DNA of 21,909 nt from Phycisphaerales bacterium UBA6054 (GCA_002429045.1 DIYM01000110.1:1116-23024), one strand, 5' to 3'. Positions 1 through 7,290 are shown, counted from the first letter of the stretch. Program-made: numbers and translations. The notes: a model not told the origin generated them from the letters alone.

Positions 1-564
1 GTTCAGCGTCGCGAACGCGTTGTCCGTCTCGAACCGCGTGAGCGGCGCCGTGATCGCGATCTCACCCCCCGTCCGCAGCGGCACCGTGACCCCGGGCGTC
101 AAGGACTGCGACTCGGACTGCCCGTTCGCCAGCGCCGTCGCCGTCGCCTCGTCCCCGTTGAACCAGTTCGCGTCCAGCGTGAAGAGCGCATCGAACGCCC
201 CCTCCTCCTGCGACACTCGCTCGGCGGCGATCACCGGGCCCACGAGCGTCCCGCGGATGCCGAGGTTGTGCTCGAACGCGTCCAGCCGGACATCATCAAG
301 CGTCAGTTCAACCCGTTCACGCCCGGCGTAGGTCTCACGAGCACCGCGGATCTGCTCCTCCGGCGTGCCCGCGGCATCGAGATCCAGCCGCTCCAGCCGC
401 AGCGTCCCGATCCGACGCAGGCGATCCTCCGACGCCACGATGTCCTTGTCGCCCGGAGCCTCGGCGAACGGGTTCGTGGTGCACCCGACCAAGCCGCCAG
501 CCGCCAATACCAACATACCCGCGAGCCCCGCCCGCGTCCGCCCGTTCATTGCCGTCATCATCAT
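1..564 (-). CDS. TolC/NodT-like outer-membrane efflux lipoprotein, partial (3' end outside window)
   Basis: This is the outer-membrane channel of the tripartite efflux system encoded directly upstream. Only the first 188 codons are in the window; the frame is open at position 1. The N-terminus is a lipoprotein signal: a few polar residues, a hydrophobic stretch (AGMLVLAAGGLVGC) and a lipobox ending LVGC, so the mature protein should be lipid-anchored as in NodT-type TolC relatives. Around residues 85-135 the sequence has the TolC-type pattern (LTLDDVRLDAFEHNLGIRG followed by an acidic segment), matching the first long helix. The start lies in a run ATG ATG ATG at 564-556, with another in-frame ATG at 549. 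An AGGGA at about ten bases upstream of 564 favours the first. It is the last gene of the minus-strand operon, 37 bases after the permease stop. The channel role is inferred from motif and context. Confidence 0.75.
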   Translation of the reverse strand, partial: MMMTAMNGRTRAGLAGMLVLAAGGLVGCTTNPFAEAPGDKDIVASEDRLRRIGTLRLERLDLDAAGTPEEQIRGARETYAGRERVELTLDDVRLDAFEHNLGIRGTLVGPVIAAERVSQEEGAFDALFTLDANWFNGDEATATALANGQSESQSLTPGVTVPLRTGGEIAITAPLTRFETDNAFATLN

Positions 565-601
565 CCCGCGTGTCCCTGTGCGTGCGTGTCAGTCGTCGTA
601 T

Positions 602-1846
602 CTACTCATGCCGGAGCGCATCAATCGGGTTCAACCGAGCCGCCTTGATCGCCGGCAGGATCCCGAACACCACGCCCACCAACGCCGAAAAACCCATCCC
701 GATCGCGACCGCGACCGCGCTCAGCGGCACCTCATCGAGCGGGAAGTCCGGCACCGCCTTCGGGATCAGCGTCAGCACGAACGCGAACGCCAGCCCGACA
801 AACCCGCCGATCACGCACAGCACCACCGCTTCGACGAGGAACTGCATGAGCACGACCGGCGGCTGCGCCCCGACCGCCTTGCGCAGCCCGATCTCCCGGG
901 TCCGCTCGCTCACGCTGACCAGCATGATGTTCATGATCCCGATGCCCCCGACGAACAGCGAGATCGCGACCACCACCGTCGCCCCTCCCGTGATCACCAT
1001 CGCAAAGTTGTTGAAAAAGTCGATCGCGCTGGCCACGATCTCCATCTCGAACGTGTCCTCGTCATCTCCGGACAACCCGCGGTGTGTCCGAAGCACAAAG
1101 CGAACCTCCGCTTGTGTTTCGTCCGCCTGTTCCGCATCCACCATGTTCGCCTGGAACCATGTGCCGGAGTACGGATCCATCATCTTGTGGGTGTTGAACG
1201 GGATGTACAACTCCGTGCGGGGCTGCCCGCCGCCGAAGATACCGCCGCTTTCTTTGGTCTCCAGCACCCCGATGATCAGGAACCGCCGGCCGTTGATGAG
1301 CAGATAGTCTCCGACCGGATCGACATCGAGCTTCAACTCTTCGATCGCGACCTCGTTGATCAGACAGACGTGCCGACGCTCCTCGTTGTCGATCCGCGAC
1401 AGCGGCCGCCCCAGGACGACCTGCCTCGACTCCACATCGTGCCAGCTCGCCCAGACACCACGCACCGACGCACCACGCACCGTTTCCTTGCCGTAACCGA
1501 TCTCCCAACTCCGATTGCACATCGGCGTGAGATCCTCGATCGACGGAGCCCGCTCGAGCAAGAGACGCGCCTCGGTCGTGTTCACCCGCACGTCCGCCCA
1601 GCTCATCACCCCGCGCTGCGCGTCCGGCACGTCACCCCAGATCCACATCGTCCGCGAACCGACCTGCGAGTCGATCTGATCCAGCATCCAGTCCCGACCG
1701 GCGTTCAGAAAACTGATCACCGAGATCACGCTCGCGACCCCGATGATGATCCCGAGCGCCGTCAGCACCGCCCGGACCTTGTTCGCCCACACCTGACCGA
1801 TCGCCAGAAACACCGTCTGCCACAACAACCGAACCACCGCGCCCAT
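602..1846 (-). CDS. MacB-like ABC transporter permease
   Basis: Inner-membrane permease of a MacAB-type export system; 414 residues, usual for a MacB permease encoded separately from its ATPase. The N-terminal transmembrane helix (VRAVLTALGIIIGVASVISV, about residues 24-43) is followed by a periplasmic MacB_PCD-like domain. Three more helices lie in the last 150 residues, with the conserved stretch SERTREIGLRKAVGA between them and the family-typical end ARLNPIDALRHE. FtsX/MacB permeases of this type do not form a classical channel; they pass ATPase-driven conformational change to the periplasmic adaptor. The ATG shares its A with the stop of the ATPase gene (TGATG), so translation should be coupled. 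The substrate cannot be read from sequence: macrolides, peptides, lipids and lipoproteins are all known for relatives. Confidence 0.9.
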   Translation of the reverse strand: MGAVVRLLWQTVFLAIGQVWANKVRAVLTALGIIIGVASVISVISFLNAGRDWMLDQIDSQVGSRTMWIWGDVPDAQRGVMSWADVRVNTTEARLLLERAPSIEDLTPMCNRSWEIGYGKETVRGASVRGVWASWHDVESRQVVLGRPLSRIDNEERRHVCLINEVAIEELKLDVDPVGDYLLINGRRFLIIGVLETKESGGIFGGGQPRTELYIPFNTHKMMDPYSGTWFQANMVDAEQADETQAEVRFVLRTHRGLSGDDEDTFEMEIVASAIDFFNNFAMVITGGATVVVAISLFVGGIGIMNIMLVSVSERTREIGLRKAVGAQPPVVLMQFLVEAVVLCVIGGFVGLAFAFVLTLIPKAVPDFPLDEVPLSAVAVAIGMGFSALVGVVFGILPAIKAARLNPIDALRHE

Positions 1847-2766
1847 CAGACCGCCCCGCTTTCGTCATCCCCGCCAGGCAACACGGTCGAACCCTCGGCC
1901 GGCCTCTTCTTGCCGAACCAGCCCCGCCTCACCTCGGGCCCGGGCTTGTTCGCGTCCGCCATCGCGTTCAGCTCGTGCTCGGCATCGGTCACCTCGACCA
2001 TGCTCCCCCGCCCCTCGGCCATCCGGCGCACCCAGTCCCGGTGGATCGGATCCTCGTCCGTCGCCGCGTCCGAGATCACCTTCCCGTCCCGCAGCCGAAC
2101 GATCCGCTCGGCGTGACCCGCCACGTCCTCCTCGTGCGTGACGATCACGATCGTCTGCCCCTGCCGGTGCAGCCGCCTGAACAGCTCGATGATCTCCACC
2201 GTCGTTTTGCTGTCCAGATTCCCCGTCGGCTCGTCGGCCAGCAGGATACTCGGCTCGTTCACCAACGCGCGGGCGATCGCCACACGCTGACGCTGCCCGC
2301 CCGACAACTGGTTCGGGCGGTGCCCCATCCGATCCGCCAGCCCCACCAGGTCCAACGCCCGCTTCGCACGCCGACGCGCACTGAACAGGTGCCGACGCGA
2401 GTACAGCATCGGCAGCATCACGTTCTTGAGCGAACTCGCCCTGCTGAGCAGCTCGAAGCTCTGAAAGATGAACCCGATCTCCTCGTTCCGCACCCGCGCC
2501 AGCCGGCTCATCCCCATCTTGTGCGTGGGCTTGCCGTTGAGCACGTAGCGACCCGTCGTCGGCTGATCCAGGCAACCCAGGATGTTCATCAGCGTCGACT
2601 TGCCCGATCCCGACGCACCCATGATCGCCACGAACTCGTTGTTCCGGATGGTCAGGTCAACACCGTCCAACGCCCGGACCGTCTCGTCACCCACGCGATA
2701 GATCTTCCGCATGCCGCGGATATCGATCGTCACATCGCTCGGCGTGGACGCGGGGTTCACGATCAC
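1846..2766 (-). CDS. MacB/LolD-type ABC transporter ATPase with C-terminal extension
   Basis: Cytoplasmic ATPase partner of the permease encoded next; 306 residues. It has Walker A GASGSGKST near residue 50, a Q-loop in the segment IGFIFQSFELL, signature LSGGQRQR, Walker B ILLADEPTGNLDS and the switch histidine in IVTHEE. This matches the MacB/LolD/FtsE group of ABC ATPases. These are usually about 220-240 residues, so some 70 residues are extra; that charged tail (from about 235) contains RRGWFGKKRP and resembles no domain I know. The ATG overlaps the adaptor stop by four bases (ATGA), and the 3' end overlaps the permease start, giving a tight translationally coupled operon. Confidence 0.93.
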   Translation of the reverse strand: MIVNPASTPSDVTIDIRGMRKIYRVGDETVRALDGVDLTIRNNEFVAIMGASGSGKSTLMNILGCLDQPTTGRYVLNGKPTHKMGMSRLARVRNEEIGFIFQSFELLSRASSLKNVMLPMLYSRRHLFSARRRAKRALDLVGLADRMGHRPNQLSGGQRQRVAIARALVNEPSILLADEPTGNLDSKTTVEIIELFRRLHRQGQTIVIVTHEEDVAGHAERIVRLRDGKVISDAATDEDPIHRDWVRRMAEGRGSMVEVTDAEHELNAMADANKPGPEVRRGWFGKKRPAEGSTVLPGGDDESGAV

Positions 2767-4247
2767 CCCTCACCCGCGTTGGCGTCTTCGCCCTGCTCGG
2801 CCGTGCCCGATCCATCGGTCTCCGATCCGCCGCTGTCCGATCCGCCCGTGTCCTCATCAGCCCGCTCATCGGAACCCGCCGCGCCCTCGCTCCCCCCCGC
2901 ATCGGCGTCGCCGGCGGCGTCCCGAGCCCTCTGCGCCGCCTTCTCAGCCTCCACCGCTTCCTCGTCACGAACCGAACGGTCGTTCCTGAGGTTCACCAAC
3001 ACCCGGAACGGACCGGTGACGATCCGGTCGCCCTCCTCCAGCCCCTCGAGGATCTGCGAACCCGTCAGGTCGCTCGCCCCGACACGGACCGGCGTCACCA
3101 CGGTCTTGCCGTCAACGACCCTGTACACCACCCGGGCGAACGTCTTGTTCGTGTCCACCAGATCGTTCGTCGTCCGAACCTCGAACGGCAGATCGTCCAC
3201 GCGACGGTCCAGCACCGCCTGCGTCGGCACACGGATCGAATCGAACACCCGCTCGACCTCGATGTCCGTCGACGCCGACAGCCCGCTGAACAGCGTCTCG
3301 CCCTCGGCCAACTCCAGCCCGATCTCTACCTCGAAAGTCCCCGTACCGTCGCTGCTCACCTGACGCTTGAGCCCGATCCGGCGCACCGTCCCGCGGTACT
3401 CGCGATCGGTGTACGCGTTGATGTAGACCGTCGCCTCCTGCCCGACCTGCACCGGCGCGATGTTCGCCTCGTCGACCGCCGCACGCAGCAGCATGTTCGA
3501 AAGATCCGCGATCTCCATGATCACGCTGCCCGGGTTGTTGGTCGTGCCCACGATCACCGTCTCGCCCACCTCCGCGTTCAGCGAGGTGATCACACCATCG
3601 ATCGGGCTCACGATCGTCGTGTTCGCAAGATCCTGCTCGGCCTGATCGATCTGCGCCTGAGCCTGCTCGATCCCGTGCTCGAGCGCCTTCTTGTCCGACT
3701 GCGCCTGCAGATAGTTCGCCTCGGCGACATCGAGCTCGGACTTGGTCACGTCGCCCGTCTCGAACAGCGACCGCAGCCGCTCGAACTCCAGACGCGCGTT
3801 GATCAGCCTGGCCTCCGATCCGCCCAGCCTGGCCTCCTGCCCGCGCAGCCCGGCCTTCGCCGATTCCAGGATCGCCACCAGGTCCTGCGGATCGAGCCGG
3901 ATCACCACGTCACCCGCTTTCACCTGCTCGCCCTCGCGGAACGGGATCGCGAGCACCCGCGCCGACACCTGGCTCGAGATCTGCACGTTGGTCTGCGGCT
4001 CGATCGACCCGGGCGCACTCACCGTCCGCACGATGTCGCCCAGCCCGACCTCCTCCATCCGCACAAGCTCGCCCTGCTCGCCCTGCGAACGCTGATCGCG
4101 GATCTGATCGCCGATCGGCGACTTCCACACCGCGAACCCGCCGCCGGCCAACGCCGCCAGCACCACCGCCAGAACGATCAGAATCCGGATCACATCCATC
4201 CCCATTCCCGCCGAGCCCGTGCGGGCCGACGCCGACCCCTCCGGCAC
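2763..4247 (-). CDS. MacA-like periplasmic adaptor (HlyD/RND membrane fusion protein family)
   Basis: Adaptor linking the MacB-like complex to the TolC-like channel. After a single N-terminal helix (about residues 20-40) come a lipoyl half (SAPGSIEPQTNVQIS, GEQVKAGDVVIRLDP), a long coiled-coil hairpin (about 110-185, rich in A, E, Q and L), the second lipoyl half (SPIDGVITSLNAEVGE) and beta-barrel and membrane-proximal domains to about residue 420. The last 75 or so residues are an unusual low-complexity acidic tail rich in Asp, Glu, Gly and Ser, not part of the family fold. The start is uncertain: GTG 4247 keeps the coding base pattern but has no ribosome site; ATG 4205 or ATG 4199 lies just before the helix, the latter behind purine-rich GGGAATGGGG. 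It is the first gene of the operon, with a -10 (TATAAG) at 4274-4279. Confidence 0.88.
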   Translation of the reverse strand: MPEGSASARTGSAGMGMDVIRILIVLAVVLAALAGGGFAVWKSPIGDQIRDQRSQGEQGELVRMEEVGLGDIVRTVSAPGSIEPQTNVQISSQVSARVLAIPFREGEQVKAGDVVIRLDPQDLVAILESAKAGLRGQEARLGGSEARLINARLEFERLRSLFETGDVTKSELDVAEANYLQAQSDKKALEHGIEQAQAQIDQAEQDLANTTIVSPIDGVITSLNAEVGETVIVGTTNNPGSVIMEIADLSNMLLRAAVDEANIAPVQVGQEATVYINAYTDREYRGTVRRIGLKRQVSSDGTGTFEVEIGLELAEGETLFSGLSASTDIEVERVFDSIRVPTQAVLDRRVDDLPFEVRTTNDLVDTNKTFARVVYRVVDGKTVVTPVRVGASDLTGSQILEGLEEGDRIVTGPFRVLVNLRNDRSVRDEEAVEAEKAAQRARDAAGDADAGGSEGAAGSDERADEDTGGSDSGGSETDGSGTAEQGEDANAGEG

Positions 4248-4273
4248 GGACGAGACGACACGCCGGAGGCCAC

Positions 4274-4279
4274 CTTATA
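4274..4279 (-). promoter_or_regulatory. Putative -10 element of the efflux operon
   Basis: Minus-strand hexamer TATAAG (5/6 match to TATAAT), preceded by GTCCC. The predicted transcription start is near 4267, so the leader would be about 20 bases to GTG 4247 or about 60 to ATG 4205. I see no convincing -35. This sits in the 265-base divergent gap between the efflux operon and the plus-strand PEP-CTERM gene. Confidence 0.45.
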
Positions 4280-4403
4280 GGGACCTCCTCTCCCCCAGTT
4301 TCGCGCCCGGTTCCCACCACCCAGAAATCGCGACGCAGACACCCCGATCCACGCTCCAATATCCAGCCCGACCGCCATCTAGGGACTTCCACCCCAATTC
4401 TTC

Positions 4404-4432
4404 TTGGACCTCCCGCCCCGATCGATTAGCCT
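4404..4432 (+). promoter_or_regulatory. Putative promoter of the PEP-CTERM-like gene
   Basis: TTGGAC at 4404-4409, a 17-base spacer and TAGCCT at 4427-4432. Each hexamer matches the sigma-70 consensus at three of six positions, but the spacing is ideal and the -10 has the TAnnnT form seen repeatedly in this window. The resulting leader of about 70 bases carries the ribosome site AAGGAG at 4501-4506. The gap between 4280 and 4403 holds nothing else I recognise beyond short TAGGGAC words. Confidence 0.4.
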
Positions 4433-4512
4433 GTGCCAGAGAAAGACCCGGCACACGGGCGTCGGGCAAGAGAAAGAGCCTGTCTCATCGATCGAGAGAG
4501 AAGGAGTGTGAC

Positions 4513-5154
4513 GTGAAAAACGTTCGTGGTATCGCATGCCTCGCCGGCGCAGCCTTCGCCGCTCCCGCCGTGGCCCAACTCACCGTGTTCACCGACCGCG
4601 GCGCCTGGGAAGCCGCCATCGGTGGCAACCCCGTCTTCGTCGAGGACTTCAACAACCTCGCCACCGGCGACATCGCCGACGGCTCCACCCTCGACACCGG
4701 CATCATCCAGATCACCCGCGACGGCGGGCCCAACGGAGCGGACGGCGCCCTCGCCATCTCGCCGGGCGACCAGTTCGGCAACTTCGACGGCACCAACCAC
4801 CTCGACGGCGAAACCGGCATCGCCCCAGGCGAACGCGTCGATTTCGGCTTCAACGGGCAGTCGGTCTTCGCCTTCGGCGCCGACTGGGTCAGCCCCTTCT
4901 CGGGCGACGGCATCGCCCTCGAAGTCGGTGACGAGCTGATCCTCCTCGACGCCGTCGCGGGCTTCGACGCCGGCTTCATCGGCTTCGTCTCCGGCTCCGC
5001 GACGTTCTCCACCATCTCCGTCGTCGGCACGCCCGAGGACATCTCCTTCCAGGAACTCTGGCAAGCCGACAACGTCAGCTACGCCGTCCCCACGCCCTCC
5101 GCGATCGCCCTTCTGGGCCTCGGCGGCCTCGTGGCCGGACGCCGGCGCCGCTGA
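4513..5154 (+). CDS. Exported protein with PEP-CTERM-like sorting tail
   Basis: A 213-residue secreted protein. The N-terminus (VKNVRGIACLAGAAFAAPAVAQ) is a signal peptide with likely cleavage after AVA. The C-terminus shows the tripartite exosortase-type signal: proline-containing motif (VPTPSA), a hydrophobic stretch (IALLGLGGLVAG) and an arginine cluster (RRRR). The motif is PTPSA rather than PEP, as in Phycisphaerae-type variants. The mature part is acidic, rich in Gly, Asp and Phe, and beta-strand-like, with few Lys or Cys; no enzymatic motif is visible. GTG 4513 is chosen because AAGGAG lies six bases upstream and the signal peptide begins there; the longer in-frame ORF upstream has no support. 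Likely role: a surface or extracellular-matrix protein processed by an exosortase; the ligand is unknown. Confidence 0.85.
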   Translation: MKNVRGIACLAGAAFAAPAVAQLTVFTDRGAWEAAIGGNPVFVEDFNNLATGDIADGSTLDTGIIQITRDGGPNGADGALAISPGDQFGNFDGTNHLDGETGIAPGERVDFGFNGQSVFAFGADWVSPFSGDGIALEVGDELILLDAVAGFDAGFIGFVSGSATFSTISVVGTPEDISFQELWQADNVSYAVPTPSAIALLGLGGLVAGRRRR

Positions 5155-5175
5155 TCTCAGAAGCCGATCTCAGAA
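5153..5175. repeat. Short direct repeat after the PEP-CTERM stop
   Basis: The 10-mer GATCTCAGAA occurs at 5153-5162 (overlapping the stop codon) and again at 5166-5175. It is followed by a small hairpin (CCAGAC, 4-base loop, GTCTGG, 5177-5192). This may be a local duplication at the gene end; no function is assigned. Confidence 0.5.
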
Positions 5176-5204
5176 ACCAGACCGCCGTCTGGATGCCCTC
5201 ACAA

Positions 5205-5235
5205 GAACACCCCGCCGACACTCGGCGGGGTGTTC
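5205..5235. terminator. Bidirectional hairpin terminator between convergent genes
   Basis: Perfect 14-bp inverted repeat (GAACACCCCGCCGA / TCGGCGGGGTGTTC) around a three-base loop. It lies 50 bases after the PEP-CTERM stop and 25 bases after the glycyl-tRNA synthetase stop on the other strand. On the plus strand it is followed by GCGTTT, a weak U-tract; on the minus strand there is almost none. A stem this strong between two convergent genes is best read as a shared transcription stop. Confidence 0.8.
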
Positions 5236-5259
5236 GCGTTTCAAGACCCGCCCCCGAAC

Positions 5260-6843
5260 CTAGACCCCCAGCTTCTCGCCCAGAAAATCGCCGACACCAC
5301 CGATCGCGATCCGCTCCTGATCCAGCGTGTCGCGGTGCCGCACCGTCACCGTCCCCTCGCTCAAGGTCTCCGAATCGATCGTGAAGCAGAACGGGCACCC
5401 CGCCTCGTCCATCCGCGCGTACCGCTTGCCGATCGACTGCTTCTCGTCGTACTCGATCGTCCCGAGGTGCCCGAACCGCGCCCGCAGCTCCTTGAACAGC
5501 GGCCGCGCCAACTCCGGCATCCCGTCCTTCTTGACCAGCGGGAACACCGCCGCCTTGATCGGCGCCACCCGCGGGTGGAACTTCATATAGACACCGCTCG
5601 CACGCTCCGGGTCCGGCGTGAACGCCTCGCACAGGATCGCCAGCACCCCGCGGTCCAGCCCCGCGCTCGGCTCGATCACGTGCGGCAGGTACCACTCGCC
5701 CTTGGGCTGCCCGTTCTTCGCCAGCTCCCCCCGCGTCTTGTCGTGGTACTCCATCTTCTTCTTGGAGTGCTCCTGGTGCTGCCTGAGATCGAAGTCCGTC
5801 CGGTGCGCGATCCCCTCCAACTCGCCGTAGCCCGGGGCCGTGAACGGGAACCGGTACTCGATGTCGCTCGTGCCCGCGCCGTCCTTGGCGTAGTGCGCCA
5901 GCTCGTCGCTGCCGTGCTCACGCAAAATCAGGTTCTCGCCCCCCAGCCCGATGTCCTTCCACCACTGCATCCGCCAGTCGCGCCAGAAGACATACCACTG
6001 CTTGGCATCGTCCGGGTGGCAGAAGAACTCGATCTCCATCTGCTCGAACTCGCGCGAGCGGAACGTGAAGTTGCGGGGCGTGACCTCGTTCCGGAACGAC
6101 TTGCCCGTCTGCGCGATCCCGAACGGCACCGACACCCGCGTCGTATCCACCACGTTCTTGAAGTGGATGAAGATCCCCTGCGCCGTCTCCGGCCGCAGGT
6201 ACGCCGCGTTCTCGTCCGTCTGCGCCGAGGTCGCGCCGACGAACGTCTTGAACATCAGGTTGAACGCACGGGGCTCGGTCAGCGTGCCCACCGTCTTGGT
6301 GTCCGGCCCGACCGTGATCGCCAGCTCTTCCAACGACAGATCCGTCAGCGGGCACAGATCGATATCGCCCTTGGCCAGATCCTGCTTGACGTACTTGCTC
6401 AGCTTCTTGAGCGCCGCATCGAACGACGCGTCGTCGTTCTCGATGAACGCATAGATCTGACCCCCCTTGTCGCCCTTCTTGCCCATGCACATCAGGTGGT
6501 CCGCCCGGTAGCGCGACTTGCTCTCCCGGCAGTCCACCATCGGGTCGTTGAACCCGCCCACGTGCCCCGACGCCTCCCACACCTTCGGATTCTGAATAAT
6601 GCACGAGTCCAGCGGCACGATCTCCACCGCCTCCCCGTCCGGCCCGTCCAGACCGTCGCACCCCATCATCACCACGTCCCGCCACCACGCGTCGCGCAGG
6701 TTCTTCTTCAGCTGCGCGCCCAGCGGCCCGTAATCCCAGAACCCGTTGATGCCCCCGTAGATCTCGCTGGCCGGGTACACAAACCCGCGACGCTTGCACA
6801 GCGCCATGATCTCGTCCATCGATTTCGGTTGCGCATCGCTCAT
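5260..6843 (-). CDS. glyQS: Glycyl-tRNA synthetase (alpha2 dimeric type)
   Basis: Cytoplasmic class II aminoacyl-tRNA synthetase charging tRNA-Gly; 527 residues, in the range of the single-chain homodimeric type rather than the separate GlyQ and GlyS subunits. The motif region YPASEIYGGINGFWDYGPLG is at residues 23-42. The segment RPETAQGIFIHFKN with FGIAQTGKSFRNE and the downstream FEQMEIEFF form the class II core. GLDRGVLAILCEAF carries motif 3. The C-terminal anticodon-binding domain ends with CPFCFTIDSETL and VTVRHRDT. The start is ATG 6843: GGAG is eight bases upstream and the protein begins just before its conserved N-terminus. A much longer ORF continuing to 7692 is an artefact of the high GC. 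Lone minus-strand gene. Confidence 0.96.
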   Translation of the reverse strand: MSDAQPKSMDEIMALCKRRGFVYPASEIYGGINGFWDYGPLGAQLKKNLRDAWWRDVVMMGCDGLDGPDGEAVEIVPLDSCIIQNPKVWEASGHVGGFNDPMVDCRESKSRYRADHLMCMGKKGDKGGQIYAFIENDDASFDAALKKLSKYVKQDLAKGDIDLCPLTDLSLEELAITVGPDTKTVGTLTEPRAFNLMFKTFVGATSAQTDENAAYLRPETAQGIFIHFKNVVDTTRVSVPFGIAQTGKSFRNEVTPRNFTFRSREFEQMEIEFFCHPDDAKQWYVFWRDWRMQWWKDIGLGGENLILREHGSDELAHYAKDGAGTSDIEYRFPFTAPGYGELEGIAHRTDFDLRQHQEHSKKKMEYHDKTRGELAKNGQPKGEWYLPHVIEPSAGLDRGVLAILCEAFTPDPERASGVYMKFHPRVAPIKAAVFPLVKKDGMPELARPLFKELRARFGHLGTIEYDEKQSIGKRYARMDEAGCPFCFTIDSETLSEGTVTVRHRDTLDQERIAIGGVGDFLGEKLGV

Positions 6844-6846
6844 CTC

Positions 6847-6878
6847 GGGCTCCAGAATCAGAATCGGAGCCCATCCTA
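6847..6878 (-). promoter_or_regulatory. -10 element and inverted repeat at the glycyl-tRNA synthetase start
   Basis: On the minus strand TAGGAT (6878-6873) is a good -10 sequence. Directly after it GGGCTCC (6872-6866) pairs perfectly with GGAGCCC (6853-6847) around the loop GATTCTGATTCT, a doubled hexamer. The 3' arm contains the GGAG ribosome site. If transcription starts inside the 5' arm, as the -10 spacing predicts, the repeat would act at DNA level (operator); if it starts further upstream, the RNA hairpin would hide the ribosome site. Confidence 0.5.
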
Positions 6879-6900
6879 GGGACCCCCGCGCAGGGCTCAG

Positions 6901-6924
6901 CCCGCCGGACAGCCCCCCGGACAG
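6901..6924. repeat. Tandem 12-bp repeat
   Basis: Two adjacent 12-mers, CCCGCCGGACAG and CCCCCCGGACAG, differ at one base. They lie between the divergent promoters of the glycyl-tRNA synthetase gene and the small four-cysteine gene, next to a G/C-only stretch (about 6929-6970). No function can be assigned. Confidence 0.5.
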
Positions 6925-6971
6925 AACGCCCCCCGCCCCGCGGGGCCGCCCGCGCGGACCGCCCGAGGGGG

Positions 6972-7000
6972 TTGACAACCCGCCCGTCCGAAACAATAAT
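6972..7000 (+). promoter_or_regulatory. Strong sigma-70-type promoter of the small four-cysteine gene
   Basis: TTGACA at 6972-6977 is a perfect -35, followed by a 17-base spacer and AATAAT at 6995-7000 (5/6 match). It is by far the closest consensus promoter in the window. The predicted start of transcription is about 7007, inside the inverted repeat at 7000-7015. Confidence 0.8.
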
Positions 7001-7015
7001 GAGAATTCATTCTCA
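7000..7015. promoter_or_regulatory. Fur-box-like operator
   Basis: Perfect inverted repeat TGAGAAT-TC-ATTCTCA. With the preceding AATAAT it reads AATAAT GAGAAT tc ATTCTC, close to the three-hexamer description of the Fur box (GATAAT GATAAT c ATTATC), but with a two-base rather than one-base centre. It begins on the last base of the -10 and covers the predicted transcription start, the usual place for repression by Fur with Fe2+. A related FUR-family regulator (Zur, PerR, Irr) cannot be excluded. Confidence 0.65.
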
Positions 7016-7029
7016 ACAAGGAGCCCCGC

Positions 7030-7239
7030 ATGACCGCCCACTGCCCCAGCTGCGCTTCCGCCGCCCTCGGCACCGACGCCGCCTCGATCTGCACCCAGTG
7101 CATGAGCGTCTCGGCCGCCGGCGCGTCGGTCAGCATCCCCACCGTCCTGGCGACCGCCACGCTGGCGCTGCTGTGCGCGATCGCGATCAAGTCCGGCGTC
7201 CAGACCCTGGCCCGCCGGACCCAGGCCGCCCCGGCCTGA
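7030..7239 (+). CDS. Small four-cysteine (two CxxC) membrane protein under apparent Fur control
   Basis: A 69-residue protein I do not recognise. It starts with MTAHCPSC and has a second pair CTQC, so C5, C8, C21 and C24 could form a zinc-ribbon-like or other metal/Fe-S site. A hydrophobic segment at about residues 33-54 (SIPTVLATATLALLCAIAI) should be one transmembrane helix, with a short basic tail (ARRTQ) suggesting that the C-terminus is cytoplasmic. The ribosome site AAGGAG is six bases before ATG 7030, near-ideal. The gene is transcribed alone from a strong promoter overlapped by a Fur-box-like repeat, so it is probably induced when iron is scarce. Function is unknown; an iron-sparing, sensing or uptake-accessory role is speculation. 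The gene call itself is well supported by promoter, ribosome site and composition. Confidence 0.75.
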   Translation: MTAHCPSCASAALGTDAASICTQCMSVSAAGASVSIPTVLATATLALLCAIAIKSGVQTLARRTQAAPA

Positions 7240-7278
7240 CCAACGATCAGACCCGCGATCCGGGCAGCGGACCCCATC

Positions 7279-7284
7279 TAGGCT
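7279..7284 (+). promoter_or_regulatory. -10 element placing the next gene as leaderless
   Basis: TAGGCT ends six bases before ATG 7291, so the predicted transcription start is the A of the start codon. No clear -35 and no ribosome site is present. One of six identical arrangements in the window. Confidence 0.6.
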
Positions 7285-7290
7285 CGCCTC

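Noticed and set aside
365..2116. Long plus-strand ORF (583 codons) opposite the efflux permease and ATPase genes
   Set aside because: Its translation is rich in Arg, His, Pro and Asp without domains, typical of an antisense frame in GC-rich DNA; the minus-strand genes carry clear MacB motifs.
5230..6879. Plus-strand ORF of 549 codons opposite glycyl-tRNA synthetase
   Set aside because: Low-complexity Arg/Leu/His translation with no motif; the minus strand encodes an unambiguous synthetase.
6844..6970. T-box or other tRNA-sensing leader before the glycyl-tRNA synthetase gene
   Set aside because: The -10 lies only about 30 bases before the ATG, leaving no room for a T-box, and no T-box core sequence is visible.
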